This document shows positions 25,990-36,999 of a DNA stretch of 64,000 nucleotides, piece after piece (the first letter of the stretch is position 1; each line of letters begins with the position of its first letter). This DNA comes from Mimachlamys varia. Taxonomy: Eukaryota > Mollusca > Bivalvia > Pectinida > Pectinidae. The stretch covers positions 45,366,401 to 45,430,400 of the forward strand of contig OX392527.1 of NCBI GenBank assembly GCA_947623455.1, given 5' to 3'. Below the pieces are notes generated by a model. That model saw nothing but the letters and a program-made list of their open reading frames with translations. It was not told where the DNA came from and did no database searches. Position numbers and translations under genes: made by a program.

Positions 25990-26421
25990 ATTAGACCCCG
26001 CTTGCACAAAACTTCCCAAACTGAGATTTGTGCTCAACTCAATCTCAAACGTTAAGTTGTTTTTTCTCAACTTGGCTTTCACGATATATTTACACAAAAA
26101 AATCTCAGCTCAAATTTGAGTTTTTTGCTTAAATAATTGAGACAGCTCTAAGGCAGTCTCAACTCAAAGATGGCGATTGCCTATGCTCTATGCAGTAGGC
26201 GTCTTCCACGAGTGAATCGCACTTTTAGGCCACGACTCCATGAGGATGAAAAACAAATGTCACTCATTCGAAGGTTGATGATAAAATTAAAAACAATTGG
26301 AGAAAAATTAAATCGAGACTTACATTTTGACGTCAATATGATATTATATAACATAACAATGAAATTATATGAAATGACACGAACGCACATATGGATTTGC
26401 CAATTGATTAGGAGCTTTTGA
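25990..26421 (+). pseudogene. Possible Harbinger-like transposon remnant with an 83-codon frame
   Basis: A TIR-like start (GACCCCGCTTGCACAAAACT, about 25995) follows TTA. A run of CTCAACTCAAATCTCA-type motifs leads to an ATG at 26170 that opens 83 codons beginning MAIAYALCSRRLPRVNRTFR. This basic start recalls the N-terminus of Harbinger-type transposases, but no nuclease motif follows and I found no matching right-hand TIR. It could instead be a chance frame. Treat the family as a weak inference. Confidence 0.3.
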
Positions 26422-26629
26422 AAATCTTATCAGAATACTTGAAGGATTCTTGTTTCATTTCTCAATTAGATTCACTAGACCAGATGTACGCATCTTGCTC
26501 TTAACTTCAAAAAACTTGAAACATGCGTTAAAAACATACATTAAGGTAAAGTTATTCCAGAAATAGAGTTTGCACCAACGTTAATACATAAATTCCGTTA
26601 TCATCAATTTAGTTGTTTTTTTTTCATTA

Positions 26630-26657
26630 TTTGTGTGTGGGTGTGTGTGTGTGTTTA
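26630..26657. repeat. GT-rich microsatellite
   Basis: An imperfect run of TG/GT dinucleotides, interrupted by GGGTG, lies in AT-rich DNA. Confidence 0.7.
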
Positions 26658-26975
26658 GAATTGTGAACAGTTTTTATAATATATAGTAAATGAACTTGTA
26701 CCACAATAGTTTGGTGTTATTTTTAACTCTCGGGGTATCAAATAATCATAACAACTATTGAAAAACATTTATTTTAATACCCACACTTTGAATAAACTCT
26801 AAACGCATTTTGATTGGATGAAATGGTGAACTTTGCCCGGATTGACGTCACTTGCTGATTATTGACGACATCATCAATTGGCGGGAACTACACCAATATT
26901 GTCTGCTGTTCATTTATATTCAATTCAATGAACTACTGTTGTTTTCGGCTGAAATTGTGGTAGAAATGGGTCACA

Positions 26976-27125
26976 TGACTCGTGGTTGTTGGGCATGGTT
27001 TTAATTTCACTCGAGTTAGTTAGTTTTCAAAAGTTACAAAAGACAATTAAGCAAGTGTCTTTTGCAACATTTGAAAATTAACTATCTCGAGTGAAATAAA
27101 TAACATATCCAACAACTACTCAATG
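26976..27125. mobile_element. Foldback/MITE-like hairpin
   Basis: The inner arms 27005-27045 and 27056-27097 pair over about 41 bp with few mismatches (TTTCACTCGAG ... CTCGAGTGAAA, AAAAGACA ... TGTCTTTT) around the 10-base loop ATTAAGCAAG. Weaker pairing extends outwards (GTGGTTGTTGG against CCAACAACTAC). It may be a MITE or a hairpin-forming transcript. TGACGTCA sits just to the left (26843-26850). Confidence 0.6.
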
Positions 27126-27968
27126 TTTAACTTCTATTTAGTTAACATGTAAACACACATCGGCCACAGTTACATGTCAGGTTTCATGAAAATCACGTTC
27201 ATTCCTACATGAACCTTGAAATATTCCGATAAACACCACCTGTGTGTATGCAAATTAACAGTTTTTTTTCTAAAGACTCATGCATATTAATTTGCATATT
27301 TCAAATATATCCCGGTACTCTGTGTGTGTGCATTTTGTTCCATTATAACATAAATAAAGGGTAGTCGGCGATTTTATCGATAATCATTCTTATTCTTCAT
27401 TAACAATCTATTATCCATTTAAACTTTAGAGCTTTTAAAATTAATCTTAAAATCTTTCAAAGTTTTTATGTATCAATTTAAGAATTGATATTATTATGTT
27501 TCTAATGACATGTAAATGCGATTTCTATATCAATTTGAATATTTTTGCATGAGTACTCGAATTCATTATAGATTATATTATCAATTCTTACAAAGTATAC
27601 AAATTATGATCCCATCGTTTCATATCTTATCAATCAATTAATCGTTTCCTCGACATTGTGAATATATGTCATGTCAGGTTGTATCTATTTTAAAGGCAAT
27701 ATGTATCATCATGTTGAAATTCGTTCTTTAAAGATACGCAACAAATATGTATTTACTTATTCAATCTTTAGTTATTAATTCTAATGAGCTATTTTTTATT
27801 ACGCTGTTTAAGCTCTTGTATACCTTTTAATGGAAGTAAACTACCATCATTTTAAACCAAGTTATGGATTCGTACAAAGGACGGACATTGAAAAGAAATA
27901 TTTTTAAAAAATTGTTTGAGAGAAAAGGATTTTTAATTAAGCTTACGGTTTGGTTTGATTTTATTTAA

Positions 27969-28354
27969 AGGCCCAATATACGTAACTTCAGTGAAATTTT
28001 TGTGATTCTGAAAAATTATGAAAAAAATTCCAGTTGATAACCATGCAAAAATAAGCCTAAAACGAAGTAAACCTGAGCGGTAACTTACAAGAAACGGTTG
28101 ACATAATAATCCAAAGAATTGAAAAACGTTCAGGTGGGGCCCACTTCAACAACAAAGCCGTAGGTAGAAGACAGTTCGAAATGGACGCGTGTTTACAAAT
28201 ACCGTGTTTCAACTGCTGCTGTACCGGTAACCGCGCAAGATTTCATCTTGAATATTGCTGATATCAGTTAATCTAAACTAACTCTATAAATATAATAAGT
28301 CACTAAACTTGATTTTCGCTTCAAGATTTGCCGAAAGTTACTTATATTGGGCCT
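27969..28354. mobile_element. 386-bp MITE with TTAA flanks (piggyBac-like)
   Basis: The ends are AGGCCCAATATACGTAACTT and the inverted AAGTTACTTATATTGGGCCT. TTAA occurs on each side (27965-27968 and 28355-28358), the target duplication typical of piggyBac elements. No transposase frame is present, so it is non-autonomous. Because TTTAAA is itself palindromic, the exact boundary is uncertain. Confidence 0.65.
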
Positions 28355-28468
28355 TTAAAGTCCTATTTACAGCAGATGTAGGCGCCACCATGTTTGTTGA
28401 ATAAGAGTGCCAGAGAAAGGGTATGTTGGTGTATTAGCCTCCTTGTAAAAGCGTGGATCTGATGCTTA

Positions 28469-28727
28469 TATAAACTTTATTGATTTAACAACATTTATAA
28501 AAACAAGTCATCCAACTTATATTATTCACTCTTGTTGGCCCAGATGTTAGTGCGTGAGGGGTTTTATTGTGGGAGGAAACCGGAGTACCCGGAGAAAACC
28601 CACGTGGTCGGGCCGGTGACCCCATAATTTTTCACGTCCGGTCGGGGAATCGAACCCCGACCGCCTTGATTAAAGGCAAGTGCGCTATCCATTGCACCAC
28701 CTGATCACTCTGAACACCCAACACAGA
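28469..28727 (-). mobile_element. tRNA-derived SINE with a 12-bp target-site duplication
   Basis: On the minus strand a tRNA-like head has box A (TGGTGCAATGGATAGCGC) and a perfect box B (GGTTCGATTCC) in a closed T-arm (CGGGG/CCCCG). A central domain, GGGTTTTCTCCGGGTACTCC, follows, and then an AT-rich 3' tail. ATCTGATGCTTA flanks the element exactly at 28457-28468 and 28728-28739, proof of insertion. The central domain recurs at 57045-57100 and, in part, at 45060. Confidence 0.85.
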
Positions 28728-28739
28728 ATCTGATGCTTA

Positions 28740-29674
28740 CTTTGAAGTGCTATATCGCTGAAACACCATACCGAAGGAACCCAGCAGAGCAACCCGTATA
28801 GTCACATTATACTGACAACGAGTGGACCACCCAGCACAGCATCCCGTCTAGTCAAGTTATACTGATAACGAGTGGACCACCCAGTACAGCATCCCGTCTA
28901 GTCAAGTTATACTGATAACGAGTGGACCACCCAGTACAGCATCCCGTCTAGTCACATTATACTGACAACGAGTGGACCACCCAGTACAGCATCCCGTCTA
29001 GTCAAGTTATACTGATAACGAGTGGACCACCCAGTACAGCATCCCGTCTAGTCACATTATACTGATAACGAGTGGACCACCCAACACAGCATCCCGTCAA
29101 GTCACATTATACTGATAACGAGTGGACCACCCAACACAGCATCCCGTCTAGTCACAGTATACTGACAACGAGTGGACCACCCAGTACAGCATCCCGTCTA
29201 GTCACAGTATACTGATAACGAGTGGACCACCCAACACAGCATCCCGTCTAGTCACAGTATACTGACAACGAGTGGACCACCCAACACAGCATCCCGTCTA
29301 GTCACAGTATACTGACAACGAGTGGACCACCCAACACAGCATCCCGTCTAGTCACAGTATACTGATAACGAGTGGACCACCCAACACAGCATCCCGTCTA
29401 GTCACATTATACTGACAACGAGTGGACCACCCAGCACAGCATCCCGTCTAGTCACAGTATACTGACAACGAGTGGACCACCCAGTACAGCATCCCGTCTA
29501 GTCACATTATACTGATAACGAGTGGACCACCCAACACAGCATCCCGTCTAGTCAAGTTATACTGATAACGAGTGGACCACCCAACACAGCATCCCGTCTA
29601 GTCAAGTTATACTGATAACGAGTGGACCACCCAACACAGCATCCCGTCTAGTCACAGTATACTGATAACGAGTG
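28740..29674. repeat. 50-bp minisatellite, 17 full copies, inside an interspersed element
   Basis: The unit reads ACTGATAACGAGTGGACCAC then CCARYACAGCATCCCGTCTA and GTCAMRKTAT. AGTGGACCAC recurs exactly every 50 bp from 28821 to 29621, and a truncated unit follows at 29671. Three variable positions (GTCACATTAT/GTCAAGTTAT/GTCACAGTAT, CCAGTA/CCAACA/CCAGCA, GACAACG/GATAACG) are shuffled between units. The first 80 bp (28740-28820) look like the parental element also seen at 31505-31590. Units are no more than a few percent apart, so expansion or homogenisation is recent. Confidence 0.92.
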
Positions 29675-30061
29675 ACAGCACACCCATATCAGAAATCAGT
29701 TCAAAGCAGTAAAACATACATGTAAACACCATTTTCAACAATTTTCAATGATTTTCAATAAAATCCACACAAAAAAAAACAGAGTTAGAACTCAATTTGA
29801 CTCAGCCAGTAAGAGATTTTGATGGCTATGTTTGAAGATGGATCAGAAAAATGAACCAGTTACACATACTTCACGTGTCTACGAATGTTTCAACAGTACC
29901 CGAGATGTACACTGTCCCTCTGTTCCGAAATGACACATTGGAAAGTATTTGCATTACTTTTATTTGGAATAAAACAAAAAAAGAGAAGGGAACAATTTGC
30001 ATCTCCTTGGTAAACACCTGTAAATATGTCACCGATCAGAAAATGAAACGTGTTATACAGA

Positions 30062-30320
30062 CGTGAAGTATCATGCGTGAGGCCTCATTCATGCGTGAAG
30101 TCTCATGCGTGAAGTCTCATATGTGAAGTATCATGTGTGAAGTCTCATTCATGCGTGAAGTATCATGTGTGAAGTTTCATTCATGCGTGAAGTCTCATGC
30201 TTGAAGTCTCATACGTGAAGTATCATGTGTGAAGTCTCGTTCATGCGTGAAGTCTCATGCGTGAAGTCTCATACGTGAAGTATCATGTGTGAAGTCTCAT
30301 TCATGCGTGAAGTATCATGA
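30062..30320. repeat. Tandem array of a ~15-bp unit with longer-period order
   Basis: Variants of ATGCGTGAAGTCTC (also ATACGTGAAG and ATGTGTGAAGTATC) repeat, with an inserted ATTC every few units. This gives a higher-order unit of about 55-65 bp. No coding frame is kept. Confidence 0.85.
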
Positions 30321-30829
30321 ATATGTCACAGTAGTTTCAGTTACATCGGGAAGCTATCAAGCGGAAGAAAATTCATAATTAACGTAGCGAAACACAAATT
30401 ACTTGTTTGGGGGAACTTTTAGAAAAAGGTAAGTAAATCAAGGAAGTGCTTGGTAATCAAGGGAGGTAAGTCTAGTCGGAAATAATGTGCCCCGAAGGGT
30501 TGCAGTCTGAAGTCTTAACCGCCTACGCAAGTTTGAAAACCACGTGTACCCTTGAGCATGCGAATCTTTCTTGGAGGCAAAGGAATACATCAATGCTTTA
30601 CATACCTGTTTAATATATCGCCGCAAGATAACTTAATTTCTCTCCATGTGATCGGACTTTTGTGCGTTAACCTTCCTTTGTGGCTTTGACCGAGTCTTAA
30701 ATAAACATTTTGGCCAATCATTTTACAAAATGACTACTATATATACTGCCAATATTTATTATAACTGACTTTATAAGGGGTTAAAAGGAATAAAGGTGAT
30801 CGGGCGAAGGAGAAAGAGGTAAAGAGGAC

Positions 30830-31122
30830 ACATTGGCTTGTAGTTCTAGGGCTTGCTCTGACTATCGCGATTTTCGTGACAGATGTCAACTGCTGAAGAA
30901 CAAACTTACGGCACAGGGATTCGAGAAATGCAGGTTGATGAAGACTATGTGCAAGTTTTATGGTCGCCATCTTGATATCATCGAGATTATCGGAACACCT
31001 GGTCTTATTCTCTTGTGCTTTTACGAGAGTCTCCATGTAAATCTTTCCTTTGTTCCTATTTTGCCTCTAGTTTAATCGATTTTTAGTTCGGATTAGGGCT
31101 TTGTTGACGCTTTGGTATTCTC
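30830..31122 (+). mobile_element. Retroelement 3'-end copy F with reverse-transcriptase tail
   Basis: The start encodes SSRACSDYRDFRDRCQLL and goes on to FYGRHLDIIE, the same C-terminal reverse-transcriptase segment as in copy I. About 190 bp found in copy I are then missing, and the sequence resumes at CGGAACACCTGGTCTTATTC. It ends GCTTTGGTATTCTCT like the others. It is therefore both 5'-truncated and internally deleted. Confidence 0.7.
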
Positions 31123-31504
31123 TGATTATTTTTTTTTTTCATCTAGTAGATAGAGAGAAAGAGACGACCCTCACCCACAGGCCAAGACGGAAAAGACAGA
31201 TTTTGTCTCTGTCATAGTCTCTCTGTTTTGACTGGTATTGTCTCGTATGCCTGGCTTTTATATACCCTATCCTTTTACCGATGCATTTCCCCTAATCCCT
31301 AGTCGACGCTGTTATTATCCCCGTATGGACGGGGATTGCAGTTTGGTTTTATTAGGTTTAATTGTCCTAGTACATGCATGTGTAATTTAAGGACCTTCCG
31401 CGATGTATGCCATGATCGTTTTTGTGCTAAGCTCGTTTGTGTATCATGGAATGCTGTAGTATGTTCGTGTAAGCATTCTTATGATTGTCTGGATCTTTTG
31501 CCAA

Positions 31505-31590
31505 TTTAAAGTACTACCACACCGAAGTGTACTGCCAAAAGGCCCAGCAGAACACTCCATCAGGTCACATTTTACTGACAACAGGTGAAA
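31505..31590 (+). repeat. Single diverged copy of the 28.8-kb minisatellite's parental element
   Basis: AGTACTACCACACCGAAG, GGCCCAGCAGAACACTCC and GTCACATTTTACTGACAACA match the order at 28740-28820, but without tandem expansion. Confidence 0.5.
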
Positions 31591-31799
31591 ACAGGCGGGA
31601 ACATATTTGTTTGTGTTTTACATCCCATTTCCACCAAGGATTATTTAAGTTTAGACGAACTAAAGAGTAAACCGATATTTGTTTCTTTGTATATGTACGA
31701 ATGAGATCCTGGTTTTTCTAACAGTCACATATATTTTTGTTCAAATTTTCGATTTCATCAAACACTTGAAGTCATTGAACATATTGTTGGAAAAATCTA

Positions 31800-32127
31800 T
31801 AAATACCGAAGCTTCAACAATGCCATAATCCGAACTCCAAAACAGGAATAGTAAGCGTCTTTTGCTTCATCGACGACACCCGTCATGTAAATATTGGTCA
31901 TATCCAAGTAAACATCAAGACCTCAAATTGAGAACCGAGTCATCATCCTCAATCACAAAAATAAAGCACACTAATGAGCATATTCAAAACCGTCCACCTT
32001 CATTTAATACAAGGACACTACATGTAACTATTTCTCAACGAAACGACGATGGCAACGAGGATCAAGCCCTAGAATAACGAATCAATTGCGACATGTAAAC
32101 ACCATATCTTGGAGAAGCAGGGATGTT
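31800..32127 (-). mobile_element. Retroelement 3'-end copy G
   Basis: On the minus strand it starts in the reverse-transcriptase tail (YGVYMSQLIRYSRA), then hits a stop where ~110 bp present in copy I are deleted. It continues through the 3' UTR landmarks to a TTCGGTATT end. A second deletion joins the ACGCTTACTATTCC segment directly to GAGTTCGGATTATG. Confidence 0.65.
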
Positions 32128-32929
32128 ACAGTCACAGTGACCTACTTTTCAACAGTGGATATTGTTTATGATCAGTTTTAAGTTGTTCTGTTTTGGAATA
32201 GCACAATGCATCAAAACTATGAAGAAAGATTAACAAAATATCAGGTATTTTTATCAAAATGGGGCCTATCATGAATTTGACCCTCTACTTTGACCCCCAC
32301 ATAACTCGTTAAGCGCTCTGACCTGACCTTAATTTCATGTCATGTCATGACCACCTAACCCATAGGTGTTGATATTCAAAAAAAATAAAACGTATTGGTG
32401 ATACATGTAGCCACCAGAAGGCCCAAATTGGCACCCCTCCTTTGTGATTTTGTTTTCATTCTCCGTTGAATTTAATCCATGTCATCTTTTTGATATAATA
32501 ACCATATCGTATATTTGAGAATTATTTTGCGCGTGAAGTAATTCTTTTCTACGACGGAAATTTTCCTTCTCAATATATGGAGCAGTAAGCGATGATAGAA
32601 GCAAACTTATGATCAGTGGTCTGGGTTTTTTTTTCTTAAGTCAAACCAAATGTCTATATATATGTTATTTGAAAAAGTTGGCAACAAATTATATATTTTC
32701 TTTAATGCTGCATATGTTTAAAACAAAATGTTTAAAATGTCTGAAGGAGGAATGACAATGTACGTTTCAAATGTCGATATAAATGAAAAGTCGGAAAGAT
32801 TGTGCACCTTACCGGGTCCGGATTTGTTTTGTGTTTGTCGCTTGAGAAGGAAAATATCTAAAACAATCAAAACAGTGTTATATAGTTAGTTTAGCGCTTG
32901 TTAAATAAAAGTAAACTTTTGATACCTTT

Positions 32930-33480
32930 TTACCAGTGAAATATGGGAAAATTAATCATTCTTTAAAAGCGATATTTTTCACTGGTGAAAAAATTGGTGA
33001 AAAAAATATCACTTTTTCTGATTTGACCAACCAAAACACTGTTTACAAACGACGATTGGCAAAATGAAAAGTTGTCCAGGTAAGTTTTGCTATCAAAATG
33101 TAATAAACAGAATATTTAACAGCATCTTCTGAAATGCCAAATATATTTCAATCTTGTGGCAAAAATTTTGATATATTTTTCACTTGTGCTGCACACTTGC
33201 TTTTTTTTTTTTTTGAAATCGATATATAAAAACAGACAATTCTTCCACAAATATTTTGATATATTTTTCACTTTTGTTGAACACTCGTGAACTTGTGAAA
33301 TATATTTTGGAATACTGTAGACACTGTTAGATATCATCGTTTAATTCTTGATGCTATCTGAAGATTATAAGGGAATAAATCGCAATAGGATTCAATGAGA
33401 AACGTGAAGTATGGTAGCCATTTGCTTTTTTTTTTTTTTTGAAATCGATATATAAGAACAGACAATTCTCCCACCAAGGA
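32930..33480. repeat. Mixed AT-rich repeats, including a ~55-bp direct duplication
   Basis: A T-tract followed by GAAATCGATATATAAAAACA is repeated at 33193-33250 and 33421-33475. CAAATATTTTGATATATTTT recurs within 33140-33270. ACCAGTGAAATAT (about 32932) is inverted at ATATTTTTCACTGGT (about 32975). No gene is seen. Confidence 0.5.
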
Positions 33481-33595
33481 AATGCCAATTGTATAGTTTA
33501 CTGCAGTGGTATTTCGAAATACATTCTTTTTTCTTTCGTGAATTTCAGGCTAGGCTTATATTGTGACACAGTAATAGTGGTAAAATATATTACAG

Positions 33596-33694
33596 ACCCG
33601 TACACGTTCGCTGTTCCACCTCAGGCGCAAACGCTACGGAAGTGCTACGCAAATGGTACGCTGAAACCACGTGGAACAGCGAACGTGTACGGGT
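33596..33694. repeat. Perfect 24-bp inverted repeat with a 51-bp loop
   Basis: The left arm starts ACCCGTACACGTTCGCTG (33596-33619) and its exact reverse complement is at 33671-33694. The loop is GC-richer than the region and carries ACGCTACGG, GTGCTACGC and GGTACGCTG sub-repeats. Pairing extends imperfectly outwards (ACAGACC against GGTCTGT). It may be the end of a foldback element or a structured RNA. Confidence 0.85.
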
Positions 33695-33889
33695 GGTCTG
33701 TATGTCACAAACATTCGTTTGATGTATTCAAGTTTCTCACAAATACTCACCCCACCGATTATCAAAATAATGTTAGATTTTTAAAAAAAAAAAGTTGAAG
33801 GCGATTTGTTGTAGATTGTGTCCAGTAGGCGATAGTTAAGTCATATGTTATAGTTAAATGCGACATGTACTATTAATAATAATTCAGGG

Positions 33890-34200
33890 TTCTGATATCC
33901 CGTTTTATCACAACTTGAAGGTTGCCTCACAGCGGTTCAAAAATTATTATCCGTGGCTATAAGGCCTTAGCAACCAGTCAAGATCGTTCTCAACTCCCTG
34001 GGAAGCATACAACCGGTGCTGCCATCTTGGCGCTCACAGCTAGCATTTTACAATTCATAGCACTGCCCAACCACGTACTCATTTACAGCTGATTAGACTG
34101 GAACAAGCGGAGTAAAGTATCTTGCCGTGACCGGGAGTCGAACTCGCAACCCTCTCGAAGCCCGGCGTCCTAACATTAGACCACTGTGCCTCTTAAAACA
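33890..34200 (-). mobile_element. tRNA-derived SINE
   Basis: The minus strand begins GAGGCACAGTGGTCTAATGT (box A) and has AGTTCGACTCC (box B, one mismatch). A long tail follows containing AATGAGTACGTGGTTGGGCA and TGCTAGCTGTGAGCGCC, running to about 33890. The head matches the fragment at 25031. Confidence 0.7.
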
Positions 34201-36059
34201 ACTTAAAAACATCTTTAAAACAGCTTAAAAGCAACTTACCAAAAAACCGGGCTTTCAATAGGATCATAAACTAATGATATCCAGGAAAGGAAAATGGGGT
34301 AACTTGTCTAGGAAATAGTATACATAGCAGTGGAAAGGAATTTTTTTTTTTTTTTTGTCAAAAATCTTGACCAATGACAAGCATTCGTATGCAAATAAAG
34401 TCTATATAACGTCTTACCATCCAAAATGAACCAATGGACTTATTTGCCACAATCATTATTAACTTTATTATTTAAGGAGTGAGTTTTGAAAATGTGTAAA
34501 TCAATAACTGAGACAAAAATGATACCAGCCACTGAATCAACTGAAAAGAACTGCACATTACAAGTGAGTCGTACTTAATTTTCTGCACTGGTGCTATATT
34601 TGATATGCATTTTTAAGCTACTTCTTGCCATGATATATTACTCAGTTTGATGGAGCGAAATTGCTGTTGAATAATCTTGAAAAAAAAAATAATCGAACAT
34701 ACAACCAATCAAAAACCTCGTGTTTAAAACAAGAAACAGACTTGTTGATTGGCTACTGTAACTTATGCAGACATTAGAAACAGGAAGTTTAAATAATAAG
34801 TTGATGGGTGTATCGTCATCAACCGATCTCGTGGTCACACCACCCCATCACCTGATTGATCGTCCGAAATACTGCACTAGGACAGAGTGGTTATTTCATC
34901 CAAATATCTGGTAGATATGTTATCGGGTGGTTCAGTGCAGACAGGAACGAGAAGGCAATTTAGTGATGTTTGTTTGTTGTTTGTTTAGAAAGTTATCACC
35001 AAAACTTAATAAAGATCAATGTTACAGACATCTAAAAATCCAATTAGAAAAAAAATACCTACATTCGATTACACGTTTTATTCAGCTTATTAAATGTACA
35101 AACAGCTAACGACAATTTGCAGAACCTTGAGGTACACCTTTAAAAAGTTTACCTAATAGCAACAATTGACTTGACTAATTATATCTTTTCTGATAAAACT
35201 AGCAGACCTGTCAATATTTTGACGGGAAAAAAACCATCAGTTTTCCAATTTTATGAGGTAATTTTATCTAATTTGATAATCTTTAAATAGGAGTTTCCGT
35301 TTTGTTGTGTCCCATCCACCGACAGCACGGGAGGGCCCGTTATTTAATCAAGTGCGTTGAGTGTGAACTTTCAGGGGTGCATTGCGTGCAGATTGTGAGG
35401 TGAAATTAAATTGAAATAAAACTCAACACCAAACATAGCTTGCATTCGATATTATTTTTCCGTCGGGGGCGTTTTGTAATAGTTGATTTCTGCAATATTT
35501 TACTATTTGAGATAACATGAATTGCTCATCGTGGCATGATGCGTAATTGTTCACATGGCTAAAGACTCAAATGGAGAAAAAGAAATTGTAAGATACTAAT
35601 TCAAATTACGTGTAACCAAATCTTAAATTGAATTAACCGGCTTATCCAGTAACAGGACGAAAGGGTTACTCTAGTGCAGACATTTAGTATTACAAATGAA
35701 ATATAAATATATCATATAGTAACACTCACGTATGTGAGGTATGTGTCTTAGCAATGAATTAACTTTTATCGTATCAGTTATTATAGTTCAGAATCTAAGT
35801 TGTTGAATGACTAACATGAATTCGAAACAATCGAGCAACGTTGATTCGGACTCTTTAAAAAACTAAATGAATATTTCGGATATTGTCACTTTCGGAAAAT
35901 CGTTTAGATGAATAAAAATTTACTATATTGCAAAAAGAGTACCATTGATTGAAAAAGCTAGCTATTTTAGCTGTTAGACTATTTCCCCCTCAGAGAACTC
36001 TCCTCTCCAAACTTGGCCTGGGGAATTCTGCAGGGTCCTGTTTGTGTATAACATGTCTC
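34201..36059. other. Intergenic, no gene recognised
   Basis: AT-rich DNA with a T-tract near 34340 and short open frames without familiar motifs. No element boundary is visible. Confidence 0.4.
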
Positions 36060-36430
36060 CTATGATCACACAGCCACCAAATGTAACGTGCGGGTGCTCA
36101 GTCACCCTTCAAAAATTGACCAGCTCGACGTTGCTAAACTTGTGAGCGGAAACCAGGGTTATATCACATCACTGAAAAAGAACTATGCAGAACTGGTCTT
36201 ACATGATCACAGAATCCCACCGCTGCCACCAAATGTAGCGTGCGGGCGGTCACACATCCAACTACTGACCACGCTCGACGTTGCTGAACTTGTGAACGGG
36301 GGAGCCCAGGGTTATATCAGATCACTGGAAAAGAACTGTGCAGAACTGGTGAATCCCACCGCTGCCACCAAATGTAACGTGCGGGCGGTCACACATCCAA
36401 CTACTGACCTCGCTCGGAGTGTGACTTTAA
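36060..36430 (-). mobile_element. LTR-retrotransposon fragment: repeated LTR end and primer-binding-site-like leader
   Basis: On the minus strand CCCGCACGTTACA is followed by TTTGGTGGC three times (plus-strand positions near 36074, 36226 and 36365), and twice as TTTGGTGGCAGCGGTGGGAT. An LTR ending in CA followed within a few bases by a TGG-starting primer-binding site is the layout of Gypsy-type elements. The repeats are 152 and 139 bp apart. The plus strand stays open for 132 codons across them, probably by chance. No gag or pol is present. The LTR assignment is inference. Confidence 0.45.
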
Positions 36431-36999
36431 ACATATCTATTGTCCAAATTAGGTACAAGGGATTTAGCACAAGCTATGACAGTTGATGAAGCCATCTCTT
36501 ATCAACCAAAAATGCACACAGGTGAAGACATAGACAATTACAAATTCAACAGTTGAAAGAAGTCAATTTAACATATAAAGAAAGACATAAAATTGCATGT
36601 GTAAAATGCTTTGCCGGATTTGATAAAGGCAGCAAATGTTTAAATACATAACTTTTTAACATCCAAAGCAAGTCATTTCTACCAAAAAGTAAGTACAAAG
36701 TAGTTCTGAATGCTTGAAACATGTCTGAACGGGCAGTGGAAAGACACTGACACTCAAAACTGCCAACAGTGGACACATTGTGAGTCTTGAACTAGATTTA
36801 CCTGAAAGATATCATCTTTAAAAGAGCTATACATATAGTCGTTATTGTGTATTTACCTCCTTGTGGTAGCGCTGATCTGATGTATACTGTAGAGTGCTTC
36901 CGAACTACAATTCTTCCATCCGGCCCTGATTATGCTCTTACAACGGGTAAGCTAGTCATTATCGTCACTTATTCAACGACGATTTCAAAGCAAATGGCA

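Noticed and set aside
28650..28712. Functional tRNA gene
   Set aside because: The T-arm and boxes are good, but the anticodon arm does not form a normal 7-base loop and the sequence continues into a SINE body flanked by a target-site duplication.
28740..29674. CRISPR-like array because of regular 50-bp spacing
   Set aside because: The whole unit repeats with no unique spacers, and the genome is eukaryotic.
33439..33798. 119-codon frame
   Set aside because: It contains the perfect inverted repeat and a T-tract duplication; a chance opening is likely.
36088..36486. 132-codon frame
   Set aside because: It lies across the repeated LTR/PBS-like segment, is antisense to the presumed element, and its internal repetition is explained by the DNA repeat.
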